Source of the DNA: Picocystis sp. L7 | Taxonomy: Eukaryota > Chlorophyta > Picocystophyceae > Picocystales > Picocystaceae | DNA: 64,000 nucleotides | Direction of reading: 5' to 3' | Assembly: GCA_020975725.1 (NCBI GenBank) | Contig: QXJR01000004.1 | Span: forward strand, 372,001 to 436,000 | Shown here: in pieces, positions 41,750 to 52,125 of the stretch | Layout of the letters: the number at the start of each line of letters is the position of its first letter | Numbering within the stretch: position 1 is the first letter of the stretch | Translations under genes and position numbers: made by a program | The notes under the pieces: model-generated | Told to the model about the DNA's origin: nothing | The model's input: the letters and a program-made list of their open reading frames with translations, nothing else | Databases searched by the model: none

Positions 41750-42916
41750 ATGAATGGGATGGACGAGAGGGGAGAGATGGAGAGGATCGAAGAACATCCG
41801 ATGGTTCACCCCGGTGGAAAGAACGAGCACGAAAACGAACATGGAATGCTGGACGGCGATTGCGTTCCTGACGTCCCTGAGGCAGTGCTCGGTCCACGTG
41901 GCACCGCTCGCTTCCTGGTGAATGGTCAAGGGATCCGCTTGGCCTGCTATCACTGGCCGGTGGTGCCCACCCTTGGACACCAGGCCTTGCGCGGCGTGGT
42001 GGTGTTGGTGCACGGTTATGCGGTCCACCTGACGTTCTCTTTCCTTCAATCCTTGGAATTGGATCCTCCCAAACCTTACGACGGATCTTGGATCCATCGC
42101 ATGAACCTGGCCGGATATGCGGTGTGGGGCATTGACAACCAGAGCTGCGGGCGTTCGGAAGGGGTGCGCAGCGACGCTCGCATGTACTTTGAGCGCTTCG
42201 AAGACCTCTGTTCGGATGTGGAGCAGCTCATCCAGGTGATCAAGGATCACCCGCTGTATGTCAATCTCCCGTTGTTCATGATTGGAGAATCCATGGGAGG
42301 TAACATATCTGTCCATGTGTCGCAGAAACTGCACCGTATGGGCATCGTTGACGGTACCATACTTCTGGCTCCCATGATATCCTTGGAAAAATTGGCTGCC
42401 AGTCCTTTGAACCGTGTGATGCTTCCCATTGCCAGAGCGTTGTGTCGCATTGCTCCTGCCACCAGAATCCCCATGAGCAAGTTGGAGAACAAGAGGAATG
42501 CATATTTGCAGCAGCAGTTCGAACGGGATCCCATGAACCAGCAGGGTTCTGCATCGGTTCAGGTGGCCATCCTTACGATTGAACAGTGCCGCAGGACTGT
42601 GGAGATGTTGGACCAGGTGGACTTTCCATTCTTCGTTCTCCATTCTCAGCATGATGAGATCGTCGACCCTGAAGGCTCCCACATGTTGTACGAGCGTGCT
42701 GCGTCGAGGATCAAGAAGTTGAGCGTTCTGGACCATCCCAAGTCCTTCCATCTCTTGGCTGGAGAGCCCATGCATTTGGAAGTTCTGTCTGCCATCTTCG
42801 ATTGGTTGGAGCACCGTTTGGTGGAACGCGTCTCACCGCGGTCTCCGACACCTGGTGTTCCCCTCCCGGGGATTTCGACCCCCTTTTCGACCCCGGGGGA
42901 GGATCTCCCTTCGTAG
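41750..42916 (+). CDS. Monoacylglycerol-lipase-like alpha/beta hydrolase, copy 3
   Basis: Third tandem lipase, 388 residues from ATG 41750. After a short hydrophilic N-terminus (MNGMDERGEMERIEEHPM) the core has the same blocks as copy 2: VVVLVHGYAVH, IDNQSCGRSEG and the nucleophile elbow IGESMGGN. After that point the C-terminal half resembles copy 1 more than copy 2 in texture: FFVLHSQHDEIVDPEGSH for the acid and KSFHLLAGEPMHLEVL for the base His. It ends in a Pro/Ser/Thr-rich tail (TPGVPLPGISTPFSTPG). Codons 38-185 are nearly identical to copy 2 at DNA level. Enzyme role as for the family; a distinct substrate range is possible because the lid and C-terminal half differ. Confidence 0.9.
   Translation: MNGMDERGEMERIEEHPMVHPGGKNEHENEHGMLDGDCVPDVPEAVLGPRGTARFLVNGQGIRLACYHWPVVPTLGHQALRGVVVLVHGYAVHLTFSFLQSLELDPPKPYDGSWIHRMNLAGYAVWGIDNQSCGRSEGVRSDARMYFERFEDLCSDVEQLIQVIKDHPLYVNLPLFMIGESMGGNISVHVSQKLHRMGIVDGTILLAPMISLEKLAASPLNRVMLPIARALCRIAPATRIPMSKLENKRNAYLQQQFERDPMNQQGSASVQVAILTIEQCRRTVEMLDQVDFPFFVLHSQHDEIVDPEGSHMLYERAASRIKKLSVLDHPKSFHLLAGEPMHLEVLSAIFDWLEHRLVERVSPRSPTPGVPLPGISTPFSTPGEDLPS
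41862..42304 (+). repeat. Gene-conversion tract, copy in lipase 3
   Basis: Partner of 40037-40479, offset by 1825 nt, 441 of 443 positions equal. The start coincides with the codons for VPDVPEAV and the end with the nucleophile elbow. Confidence 0.9.
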
Positions 42917-43042
42917 CCGGATGGTTTCAGGCAGGTGGGGTGAGGGGGGTCTTCCTCCCCCCACCTGGCCTTGCCCTGGGGTCGGGGTCACACCGACGAT
43001 GGATGCCATTCCATCCCGCTCGTCACGTGAGACGTGACCAGG

Positions 43043-45127
43043 ATGGACGAAGTCGGTTCACCACGCACGCCTGCGAAGGAAGGAGGGAAGAGCGCAGGGA
43101 AGGCACCCCTTGAACGCAAAGAGAGGACGGAAGGCGAAGGAAAAGGGCAAGGGACCCACGCCCACGATCCCGTGTCCCTCGCTGCGTACATCGCTGGATT
43201 CAATGCTCTCCTCGTCGTCGCGGGTGCAGTGCTCTATCTCCTGTGGATCGTGCTCGAACCGTTCCGAAACCCAATTCTGTGGGCCATCATCTGTTCGGTG
43301 ACCTTGCGAGACGCCAGGGACAAACTTGTGGACTTTTGGACCACCGAACTCAAGGAAAGGTCCCTCGCCGGTTGCTTCGTCGCTCCCTTGCGAGTGCTCC
43401 TGGAACTCGTCTACGAAGTGATCCTAGGAATCGCGAGGCAGATTTACAGAGTTCTGGGGAAAAAACTACCGGAAGAAGTATCCGGAAAACGAACCAAAAT
43501 CAACGTGTTGGTCACCGACTCCTACTTTAAGTGGCTCTTCGTCGCTTGCTTTGCCTGGCAATGCTATAGAATGGTCCAGGGCTCTGTGCTCTTCTATTTC
43601 ATCACATTCTGCATCGTTTCCAGTGTTGTTGGGACACTCTGGCATTTCTCCATGATGCGCAAGATGAAAAACCATAAGAAAGGCCAGAGTAAGGAAGATA
43701 AACAGCCAGAGCCGAAAGGACAAGACTCGATGCAAGAGATCCGTTCGCCGCTGCGGAAAGCTCTGAGTTTTGGGTCTCACCAAGTGCATGCAATCGGCGC
43801 AATGGGGCGGAACATTCGGGGGAAATTCTGGCAAGTGGACGCATGGTTGCGAGCCAAGCTGCAACTCTACGTGGCCGATGCTTGTGTTTTGTTCATCATG
43901 GCCGCGGCTTCGATTATCATGCTGGGCACACTTGCATTCTTCACGGTGGCTGTTGTCCATGAGTGCAACGGCGCACTTCTTAAGGGCAATGCAATGCTCA
44001 AAAGTGGTGCCATGAACTCTGGGCTGCTTGACAAGCTCGGCACCCACAAAGCCGAGCTTCAGACCTTTATCGAAGCCAAGCTGCCAGATATGTTCAACTG
44101 GGTCGAGAACAAAGCAAAGGATGCGCTAAACGGCACGGATGTGCGCCAGCTTTACCATGAGCTTAACTCTGCACTGCATGCGGAATCGTTTGGGGATGAC
44201 CCTGCATCTTCCACTTCGAGTGTGTTTCTCCAGACCGAAATTCCACAAAAAATCCGTGGAGCGGTAGATCACTTTTTCGCGTTCGAACTTTCACAAGGTC
44301 TTCAGGATGCAAGAGATGCTACCAATGAGGTTGTGAGAGTATTCCAGTCGTCAACTAGCGCAGACGTACGAGCCTATGCAAAGACAACTTTCCGGGTTGC
44401 ATCTGCTGCAGCTGTTCATCTTGCGTCGAGCATGAAGATTCTGCTCTTCAGTGGGAAAAACATTGCGGAACATTTGTTTTCTGGTGGCGCAGGGATGGTG
44501 AGGTTTGGTGTTGAGGTAATCAATTACCTTCTCCAATTCTTGGTTTTTGTGACTATTTTGTATTACTTTTTAGTATCGAACGTGAGTATGGAAGACCGGC
44601 TAACAAGCATTCTTCCGCTCCGTCGGCGAGACAGAGTGCTGGTTACAAGTGTTCTCCTTGAGAGTGTTAGAGGGGTATTCCTATCAGCGGTAAAGATTGC
44701 TCTTTTTAACTCAGCTGCTACATGGTTGATGTTCAGTGTGTGTGGCATACACTTTGTCTATGTATCTACCCTAATGGCCGCACTCACTTCCATCATACCC
44801 CTGGCCCCTCCTTTGGTTGTGAGCCTCCCGGCTGTGCTTCAACTTGCCATCCAAGGGAAATGGCTTTTAGGGCTAGGCTTGGGTGCTGCCCACCAAATCA
44901 TCATATCTTCAGTGGATGAGGCTATCATGGGCGAAATTCCGGACTCTCATCCCTACTTGTCAGCCCTTGGAATTGTAGGGGGGATGGCAGTATTTGAGCC
45001 AGCAGCACAGGGAGCAATTCTAGGGCCTCTATTGGTGACATGCATTGTAGCGCTTTATCAGTTGCACAGGGAGTATTCCTTGCCTTCTGGCCGTATTGCT
45101 GGAGGGGACGAGACGGAGGAAAAGTGA
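43043..45127 (+). CDS. TMEM245 / AI-2E-family multi-pass membrane protein
   Basis: A 694-residue polytopic protein. The N-terminus is charged and disordered. Hydrophobic segments include YIAGFNALLVVAGAVLYLLW, WLFVACFAWQ with VLFYFITFCIVSSVVG, and ACVLFIMAAASIIMLGTLAF. The C-terminal third (from about residue 460) is the AI-2E-transporter-like domain: YLLQFLVFVTILYYFLVS, SAVKIALFNSAATWLMFSV, SIIPLAPPLVVSLPAVLQL, LGLGAAHQIIISSVDEAIM, then SALGIVGGMAVFEPAAQGAI and GPLLVTCIVAL. In bacteria this fold exports small molecules or Na+; the eukaryotic relatives (TMEM245, plant homologues) have no settled function. The ATG at 43043 is the first in frame. It follows the lipase trio on the same strand with a spacing of 126 nt. 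Confidence 0.85.
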   Translation: MDEVGSPRTPAKEGGKSAGKAPLERKERTEGEGKGQGTHAHDPVSLAAYIAGFNALLVVAGAVLYLLWIVLEPFRNPILWAIICSVTLRDARDKLVDFWTTELKERSLAGCFVAPLRVLLELVYEVILGIARQIYRVLGKKLPEEVSGKRTKINVLVTDSYFKWLFVACFAWQCYRMVQGSVLFYFITFCIVSSVVGTLWHFSMMRKMKNHKKGQSKEDKQPEPKGQDSMQEIRSPLRKALSFGSHQVHAIGAMGRNIRGKFWQVDAWLRAKLQLYVADACVLFIMAAASIIMLGTLAFFTVAVVHECNGALLKGNAMLKSGAMNSGLLDKLGTHKAELQTFIEAKLPDMFNWVENKAKDALNGTDVRQLYHELNSALHAESFGDDPASSTSSVFLQTEIPQKIRGAVDHFFAFELSQGLQDARDATNEVVRVFQSSTSADVRAYAKTTFRVASAAAVHLASSMKILLFSGKNIAEHLFSGGAGMVRFGVEVINYLLQFLVFVTILYYFLVSNVSMEDRLTSILPLRRRDRVLVTSVLLESVRGVFLSAVKIALFNSAATWLMFSVCGIHFVYVSTLMAALTSIIPLAPPLVVSLPAVLQLAIQGKWLLGLGLGAAHQIIISSVDEAIMGEIPDSHPYLSALGIVGGMAVFEPAAQGAILGPLLVTCIVALYQLHREYSLPSGRIAGGDETEEK

Positions 45128-45277
45128 TGCTTCCCGACAGTGGAAACTTACGAATAGCATATTTTAGGCAAGTTACTGGGATGTCATGAAACATCACTCG
45201 GATGAGGTTGATGCACTTTTAATTGCTATCTTGAGCGTGCACACTCCTCTATTACAGCCAAATAGCTTGCTGAGATT

Positions 45278-47503
45278 TTACATGACCTCCTTTGCAGCTG
45301 ACACAACCGCATCTTTCGTGATACCAAAGTGCTTGTAGAGAGCACCTGCAGGCGCAGAAGCGCCGAAAGTGTCAATGCCAATACATTTTCCCTTGCTTCC
45401 CGTGTACTTGGCCCATCCAAACGTGGTGCCTGCCTCTACCGAAACACGTGCTTCGACACTGGAAGGAAGGACAGAGTTCCTGTAACTCTCAGGCTGCTCA
45501 TCGAAGAGTTCGAAACAAACCATGGAGACGACCCTAATCTTCTTTCCGCTAGCTTCCAGCTCCTGCGCTGCCTCAATTGCCATTGACACTTCTGAACCGG
45601 TTGCGATCAAGATGCAGTCAGGGGTCTCACCTTCTGGTGTTCCATACACAACATATCCACCCTTAGCAACTGCATCAATGGACGATCCAGCCAGATTGGG
45701 AAGCCCTTGCCGCGACAGAGCCATGGTGGTAGGACGCTTCCTGTTCAGAACTGCAATCTTATAAGCACCGGCTGTCTCATTTCCATCTGCAGGCCTCATG
45801 ACCAGCATGTTGGGCATAGCCCGGAAGGATGCAAGGTGTTCCACAGGCTGGTGGGTGGGGCCATCTTCGCCAAGGCCGATGGAGTCGTGTGTAGTAACAA
45901 AGATCGTGCCTGCCTCAGAGAGTGCAGCAATCCTCATTGCGTTCCTCATGTAGTCCGTGAAGATGAAGAATGTGGCGCAGTATGGGATGAGGCCGCTTCC
46001 ATGCATAGCAATGCCATTGCCAATGCAAGCCATGCCAAACTCACGGACTCCAAACCGCAGGTTGCGTTCCGCAGGAGTGTCTTTCTGGAAGTCACCGAAC
46101 ATCTTCATCAAAGTCATGTTGGAAGGTGCCAGGTCTGCAGATCCTCCCAGCAGTCCAGGAAGGACTGGGGCCAACGTATTGAGCATTGTCTGAGAGTGCA
46201 GGCGGGTTGCAAGTCCTTTGTCTTCAGGGGTGAAAGTGGGGAGAGCATCCTCCCAGCCAGCCGGAAGTTCTTGGCTGATCAGCTGCTTGAACTCAGCAGC
46301 CTCGGCAGGGTACTTCTGGGAGTATGCCTCCAACTTGGCATTCCATTCTGCCTCGACTTCAGCTCCACTGGCAATCTTGTAATCGCGCATTGCCTTGTAC
46401 ACCTCCTCAGGTACGACGAAGGGCTCGTACTCCCACTTCAGGTTCTCACGCGTGGCAGCCACCTCAGCCGCTCCAAGCGCAGCACCGTGCACATCATGGG
46501 TGTCAGCCTTGTTGGGCGATCCATACCCAATGAGAGTGGAGACTTTGATCAAGGAAGGCTTGTCAGATGCGTCCTTGGCATTCTGAATAGCCTTCCGGAT
46601 GCCGTCAAGGTCGTGGTTGCCATCCTCCACATGTTGCACATGCCATCCAAGGGCCTCAAAACGGGCACAGACATCTTCCGTGAAAGAGATATCAGTGTGG
46701 CCATCGATGGAGATCTTGTTGTCATCATACAGGCAGATCAGTTTGCCCAAGCCCCAGTGGCCAGCAAGAGAGGCTGCCTCAGTGGACACTCCCTCCATGT
46801 TGCAACCATCGCCAAGGATGCAATAGGTGTAGTGGTCTACAATCTCTGCATCGGGCTTGTTGTAGCGAGCGGCAAGGTGCTTCTCAGCAGCAGCCAGTCC
46901 GACAGCCATAGCTATTCCTTGCCCAAGGGGTCCAGTGGTCACCTCGATTCCTGGAGTCTCGAAGTTCTCAGGATGTCCAGGAGTCTTGGATCCAAGCTGA
47001 CGGAACTGTTTCATGTCATCAACCTGAACAGAGTCATACCCACTGAGATGCAGGAGGGCGTACTGGAGCATGCAGCCGTGTCCCGCAGAGAGAACGAACC
47101 TGTCCCGGTTAAAAAAGTACGGGTTCTTTGGGTTCATCTTCATGACTTCGTTGTAGAGCACATACGCCATGGGCGCGGCACCCATGGGCAGTCCAGGATG
47201 TCCGGAGTTGGCCTTTTCCACGGCGTCGATCGCGAGGAAGCGGATCGTGTTGATGCACTTCATGATGGTATCTTGGTCGATCTGAGTGGGCGAGTCCACG
47301 ACGGCAGCCTTGGCCACTCCATTTTCACGCCTGGCAGATGCACGCACGGCGAGACGTTCAGGACGCACGGTCGTGACCGGGAGCGCCTTGCTAGGCCTCA
47401 TGGCCATCACGGGACGTCCCGCGAAGGCGCTCTTGGCGGCTCCCCTGGCGTTCTTTCGCACGTTTCCTTCCGCCTTGACCTGCTGCATGGCGAGTGCGTT
47501 CAT
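45278..47503 (-). CDS. TKT: Transketolase, plastid
   Basis: Thiamine-diphosphate enzyme of the Calvin cycle and pentose phosphate pathway. The 741-residue product has an N-terminal presequence of about 60 residues ([20 protein letters not shown], rich in Ala, Arg, Ser and nearly without acid), fitting a chloroplast transit peptide. The core starts [20 protein letters not shown]. ThDP and catalytic blocks seen are [68 protein letters not shown] and the C-terminal [17 protein letters not shown]. Length and order fit plant plastid transketolase. The strand opposite is also open for 667 codons (45707-47710), an effect of codon bias; I do not call it a gene. Confidence 0.96.
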   Translation of the reverse strand: MNALAMQQVKAEGNVRKNARGAAKSAFAGRPVMAMRPSKALPVTTVRPERLAVRASARRENGVAKAAVVDSPTQIDQDTIMKCINTIRFLAIDAVEKANSGHPGLPMGAAPMAYVLYNEVMKMNPKNPYFFNRDRFVLSAGHGCMLQYALLHLSGYDSVQVDDMKQFRQLGSKTPGHPENFETPGIEVTTGPLGQGIAMAVGLAAAEKHLAARYNKPDAEIVDHYTYCILGDGCNMEGVSTEAASLAGHWGLGKLICLYDDNKISIDGHTDISFTEDVCARFEALGWHVQHVEDGNHDLDGIRKAIQNAKDASDKPSLIKVSTLIGYGSPNKADTHDVHGAALGAAEVAATRENLKWEYEPFVVPEEVYKAMRDYKIASGAEVEAEWNAKLEAYSQKYPAEAAEFKQLISQELPAGWEDALPTFTPEDKGLATRLHSQTMLNTLAPVLPGLLGGSADLAPSNMTLMKMFGDFQKDTPAERNLRFGVREFGMACIGNGIAMHGSGLIPYCATFFIFTDYMRNAMRIAALSEAGTIFVTTHDSIGLGEDGPTHQPVEHLASFRAMPNMLVMRPADGNETAGAYKIAVLNRKRPTTMALSRQGLPNLAGSSIDAVAKGGYVVYGTPEGETPDCILIATGSEVSMAIEAAQELEASGKKIRVVSMVCFELFDEQPESYRNSVLPSSVEARVSVEAGTTFGWAKYTGSKGKCIGIDTFGASAPAGALYKHFGITKDAVVSAAKEVM

Positions 47504-48600
47504 TTTCGCTCGTTGGCGTCTCCTTCTGCGTCTGCGTTTGCGGACGTGCTACGATGGCGGCTGCACCTCCTTTTCTCTCTCGCTCTGGACCACGAAATAT
47601 GTTCCACCACACGTGCTGGGGGCTGGTCTCCTTTCTTTCCCCTCCCTCGTCTGAACCGGATCGACCCGGGTGAGACCCAACGGTCTAGACCCGAACCCCA
47701 CCGGGTCTGAACGGGGAACAGACCGGGGATGGATCCAGAACCGAAAGGGATGAACGTGATTGACCGGCATTGGGATGGTCCCTCTCCCCCAGGCACACGT
47801 CCCCACACCACACGTTTCGGATCAGGGTGCGGCAGGATAGAAACCCTCGTTCCTGGAAGAGGACCGTTCCCTCGATGGAGACAACCCAATCTAGGGTTGG
47901 ACCCAAGGGAAAGTCGGTGGAACCAAAGGCACCCAAACGAGGGAATGGAACCATGTCCACCCAATCGCCCCGAACGCGAAAACGGGCATCGCATGAAGAG
48001 GATTTCCGTACCTGGAGCGCCAGAAGCCTCTGCGGGAAATCGGACGAAGGGACACCCAAGGAAGCCCCGATCCGAGGAAGCGGAGGCCACGACGCGCAGA
48101 GGAAGGTCGGACGATGGTCAAGGGAATGTCAACCCCGAAGGTTCCGTCCTCTGCGGCACACGGACCGAAGCGTGTACTCCCGGAGAGGTCGGACCTAATC
48201 CTCTGCGCAATTGGTCGGATATGGGTTCCGTCTCCGATCCATCATGCAATGAAAAACTACATCTGTCACATCACTCGCAGAGGAGCTATCCGTGGACGCC
48301 CTCCCCTTCCGATCGAGACGGAATCTCCTCTTCGGATCGAGCATGCGGTGAGGGCCGGAAGAACCACACTAGACCAGGAAGCGAGGCCTTTCTCATCATT
48401 CCCCGAAGAGGACGGATCGTCACGTGTTCCACCCCGACCGAACCCAGTCGAACGACCGTACTTCGGGGGCTGCTGCACCGCGAATCTCTCGTCGGATCAA
48501 TGGATCGAGGACCGTCCGTGGACAGCGGATGGACCGTCGACATTGCAAGGGATCTAGACACTCAACCTCTTAGTCGCTTCAACTCAATGGCGTAATCAGC
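47504..48600. other. GC-rich 5' flank of transketolase
   Basis: More than 1 kb of GC-rich sequence upstream of transketolase, with GATCGACCCGGG at 47659-47670. A 288-codon reading on the plus strand (47729-48595) and several on the minus strand are open, but their content (Pro, Gly, Arg, Ser, Glu rich) shows no conserved blocks. I treat it as promoter and spacer. Confidence 0.4.
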
Positions 48601-51600
48601 GACGGCGTAATGGAGCAAGCCAGAGCGAACGCAATTGGAGTGCCTGAAAGCATGACAATCGCGTCCCTCCATTGCCATCCAATAGAAGCAAGCAAGAATT
48701 GCCGGTGATCCATCCGCGAGTCCTTGGGTGAAAGCGTCCACTAGCACCTTCAAGAACCGATTGCCAACGGCTCACCACCCCGAAGAGGAGAGTTGGTGCC
48801 TCCCACATCCTACATCCGCCGCGAATGGAGATGGGAAGTCCAATGTGCCACCAAATGGCGCCGCACGATCGAGAGAGTGACGGTCTCAGCAACGATGCTA
48901 CAATGCTTTTGCACATCGACGGGCAACATCGACAGAGTGACCAGATAGGGGAGTGCGGTGGTGCATACGGCAGGGCTTTCTCCAAGTATGCTCTTGAGGT
49001 TCAAGTCATCGAATTAGAAACTGGCACAACATTAGCCCAATGACATGCATCGTTTGAAGAGCGTGGAATGCCCCATGAGAGTTTCGAAGCCCAAAAGTCT
49101 AAGCAAAGGCTAAATAGGCATGTAATCATAAAGACATTGTGTGTTGCTTCCCGAATGAGAAGGAACGTGCTTTGAAAGAGAGGAAGATGAACAAGCACGT
49201 CGTCGCTAGATCCATACTTGCGCCCTTACCTCGTCTCAATCCCTGTCCCATAAACATCTAATCTTAGTAACCCACACCATCGGCAGGTGGTAGGAAAGGA
49301 GCATTGCCGTTGCCAAAGAGGGCAAAACGTGAATCCCAAGCCTGAACTGAGAGCAAAGCAACTCTTGATGCATCGGAAGGTGACAATAATACGGCCAATG
49401 GAGGGATTGTGACCAACGACTTGGAAAAGCTTGGTGATTTTGAAGGAGGTAAAAGCGAAGCAAAAAGGACAGTTGCTCAAATCCTCTTCAAACTGTGAAA
49501 CATCACACGGCTTGGCATTTCCCTTTTCCTATGTCTCCTCATTTGAACGAAGATGAAATTGTGTTACATAGCAAAACCCCATTGCCATTGTATGCAATGG
49601 AAAGGCCAATCTCAGCATGGGTGGAAGGAGCATGGTGTGATTCGCAAGCTTAGACCTAACTCGGTCTGATAGCAAAGTTCACTACGATTGATTTAGAGGA
49701 CTTGGGGAAAGTATCGTATGGATGCACGATTGCATGCAAGGAAAAGCTCATAAAATAGGATAAAAGATTGCCACCAAGATTGGCCTCCCTTGACTTGTCG
49801 TAAATTCTTCAATGGCAGCCGAACTCCCATAGCATACGTATCGATCTTGATTGCAACCCGTACAACGGTTTGCGTAAGCAACTGCAACATGAATCGACAA
49901 CCAGAGTAGTGTGGCACTTTGAGGAAGTTGTGTGAGTTTTCCCTATGGATACGTCGTGGACGCTCTTTGGGAGCAATTGCTTTGATTGTTGGGATAACGG
50001 CGATTCCGTTGGTGCCTTCTTGCTTGAATAGAACAACGATCAAAGACATACCAATAGAAAGCAGCTAGAACAATTGAAGGGAGATGCTTAAGCCAATCAG
50101 GTAAGTGGTCCGAATATACGAGGACAACGTTTCGCATTTGTCGCAAGTAATGGATTAACTCACGATTAAAAGAAATGCACGCAAGCTTCTTCCATATAAC
50201 ATAAAATGAAGGGCTAAAGTAATCATTTCGTTATGCAATTCACGCATGTGGCCAAGGCTTGCATATTCCGGAAGGGGCTGGATTGTTGGTCGTTGAAAGA
50301 CGCAAACTCTTTGGCGTTGGTAACAAGAGACTACCTCATCTCCAACTTGACCTTAAACTTGCACGGGTCGCCTGAAACTTCCAAGTGATCGTAAAGGTTT
50401 TGGGAGATGGAAAGAAACACGGTAGGAACGAATTGAAGGTCTTCTCGGTGTACCCATCTCCCGGGCGAGGGCTACATTTGTGAACCAAGACGCCGATGTT
50501 GTGCGACCACTTGCCAAGACAATACGCTCAAAGCTCGAGTTCATGGGGATAGGCAATTAGAAAACATCCAAATCCGATTTGTTACGAAGTATCTTTGATA
50601 GCCGCTGTTGGTCGAACACTGGAGTTGGGAAATCGCGCGACAGTATGAGCAAAGGCTCACGAACGAAAAAGTCATACCGAAATGCCAAAGGGAATTTACG
50701 GCGAGTCTAGGACCTCCTTTAGTTAAGCTGGTCATTCCTGCCATCCAAGGTGAACGTGCTTTGTGGAGGGCATGGAAAGGGTATGGAAGGAACACGTGTA
50801 GAAGCGTCACATATTGTATGCAAAGTTCGAGAAATAAAAGTTGGATGAAGATTGTGTTTATGGAAAGCAACCAAGGAAAGAGTACTGACTCGAGGGCAAG
50901 ACAGAGCGGCTTTCAGCTCGTTTATGAAGCTAGCTTCCACTATTGCCTACCAAACTCACGTATTTTCTTTCGTCGAGGTATCGAACCATGGATGGTTAGC
51001 ACCACAACGCCTTCCGCTGCGGCCGGCAAAGCTTCTGAGTTTATCACGAGAAGCGCCACGTTGCAAACTCCTTCCTTGCTTCTTATTGCTAGATGGGCGC
51101 GGCAAGATGGCCCACTAGACGTGGAAACGACGATATGTTTGCTTGAAGGAGATGAAATGGGGTAGGTGTTTGTACGTCACCTTAGGGAGGAGATGCATGG
51201 CATTATGTCAAACTCCAAGAGTGGACGATTTCCTTACCTCCATCATGTGTCGTAGATGCCTTGAAAGGGAAGGGGGGCTTGAGAGAGAAAGTGGTGCAGT
51301 GCGTGTTCGCGAAGATTGTGAGGGTCTCCTCTAGTGTTGATTGGTTTGCGAATGTAGAAGATTCGTCAACCATGCCACCCACAATGTTACGAAGAACCTT
51401 TGCGTTGAGATGGCTTGGATGAAGTTCAGGGAGCCACCAAGGTATAACTACACGTGCCCAAGGTTGAAGGCGTCCAACTCGTTTATGTTAAAGGCAACAA
51501 TCTCAGCGCAATACCCTCCTCGGGTGCAGGCCACATACAAGGTCCGCTGATACAACGCATTCCGGTGCTATGGGCTTTGATTGTCCATGTTGTCTCTTAT

Positions 51601-52100
51601 GCCATGGTGCGGTGTTCAAAAGGTTGGATGCAAAGGCATCCACATAAAAACTAATAAAAACGAGTAGTGTTTGAGGGCACGGGTTCTTGTATGATGCAAG
51701 GAATAGACAACCAATACATATAACATAGGTTCGACGTATTCGCAACCTGCTGGGTTAAGGCATAGTATGAATCTTCTTGCAAGAAATTCTTTGACTACTC
51801 ATTGATAAGTGCGATAGGCGAAGTTGCGATTCGTTGATGTCATTTAACATGAGGTCACAATGGAACAAGTGCATGTTGTTGGTCCGAGGCTAGTGCTTGA
51901 GAACTTTCTGTATCCATGCCGCCAGGTTCTTTTCTTCACCCCAATCCATTCAGAAGGCAACGTGTCTGGTGTTCAACACTTTCCAAATAAACCTGGTAGA
52001 ATCGAGGTGGGAACAACATTTGCGTTGAAAAGCAGCTACCTTTCCAAGAAGACAGGAACCCAGAAAGGGATAAATCGAGGACTTGCTTTATTCAGTACGA
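48600..52100. pseudogene. Fossil coding island 4, unknown family
   Basis: About 3.5 kb between the transketolase flank and the TGD4-like gene has no intact gene. Protein-like patches occur on both strands and none extends far. On the minus strand the best are near 50049-49693 (EGTNGIAVIPTIKAIAPKE, then TYAMGVRLPLKNLRQVKGGQ) and 49480-49226. On the plus strand they are near 49400-49490 (TNDLEKLGDFEGGKSEAKRT) and 50608-51165, a 185-codon reading with no ATG at its start (SWEIARQYEQRLTNEKVIPK). I cannot say which strand carried the original genes. Age is old by the number of interruptions. Virus, mobile element or decayed host genes are all possible. Confidence 0.35.
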
Positions 52101-52125
52101 GGAACATGAATCGAGAATGGACGGT

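Noticed and set aside
45707-47710. A 667-codon open frame on the plus strand opposite transketolase
   Set aside because: It mirrors the transketolase gene along nearly its whole length, has no recognisable domain, and is explained by the codon bias of the real gene on the other strand.
47729-48595. A 288-codon plus-strand frame upstream of transketolase
   Set aside because: Its content is Pro, Gly, Arg and Ser rich with no conserved block, other frames in the same stretch are equally open, and similar frames occur in all GC-rich 5' flanks here.
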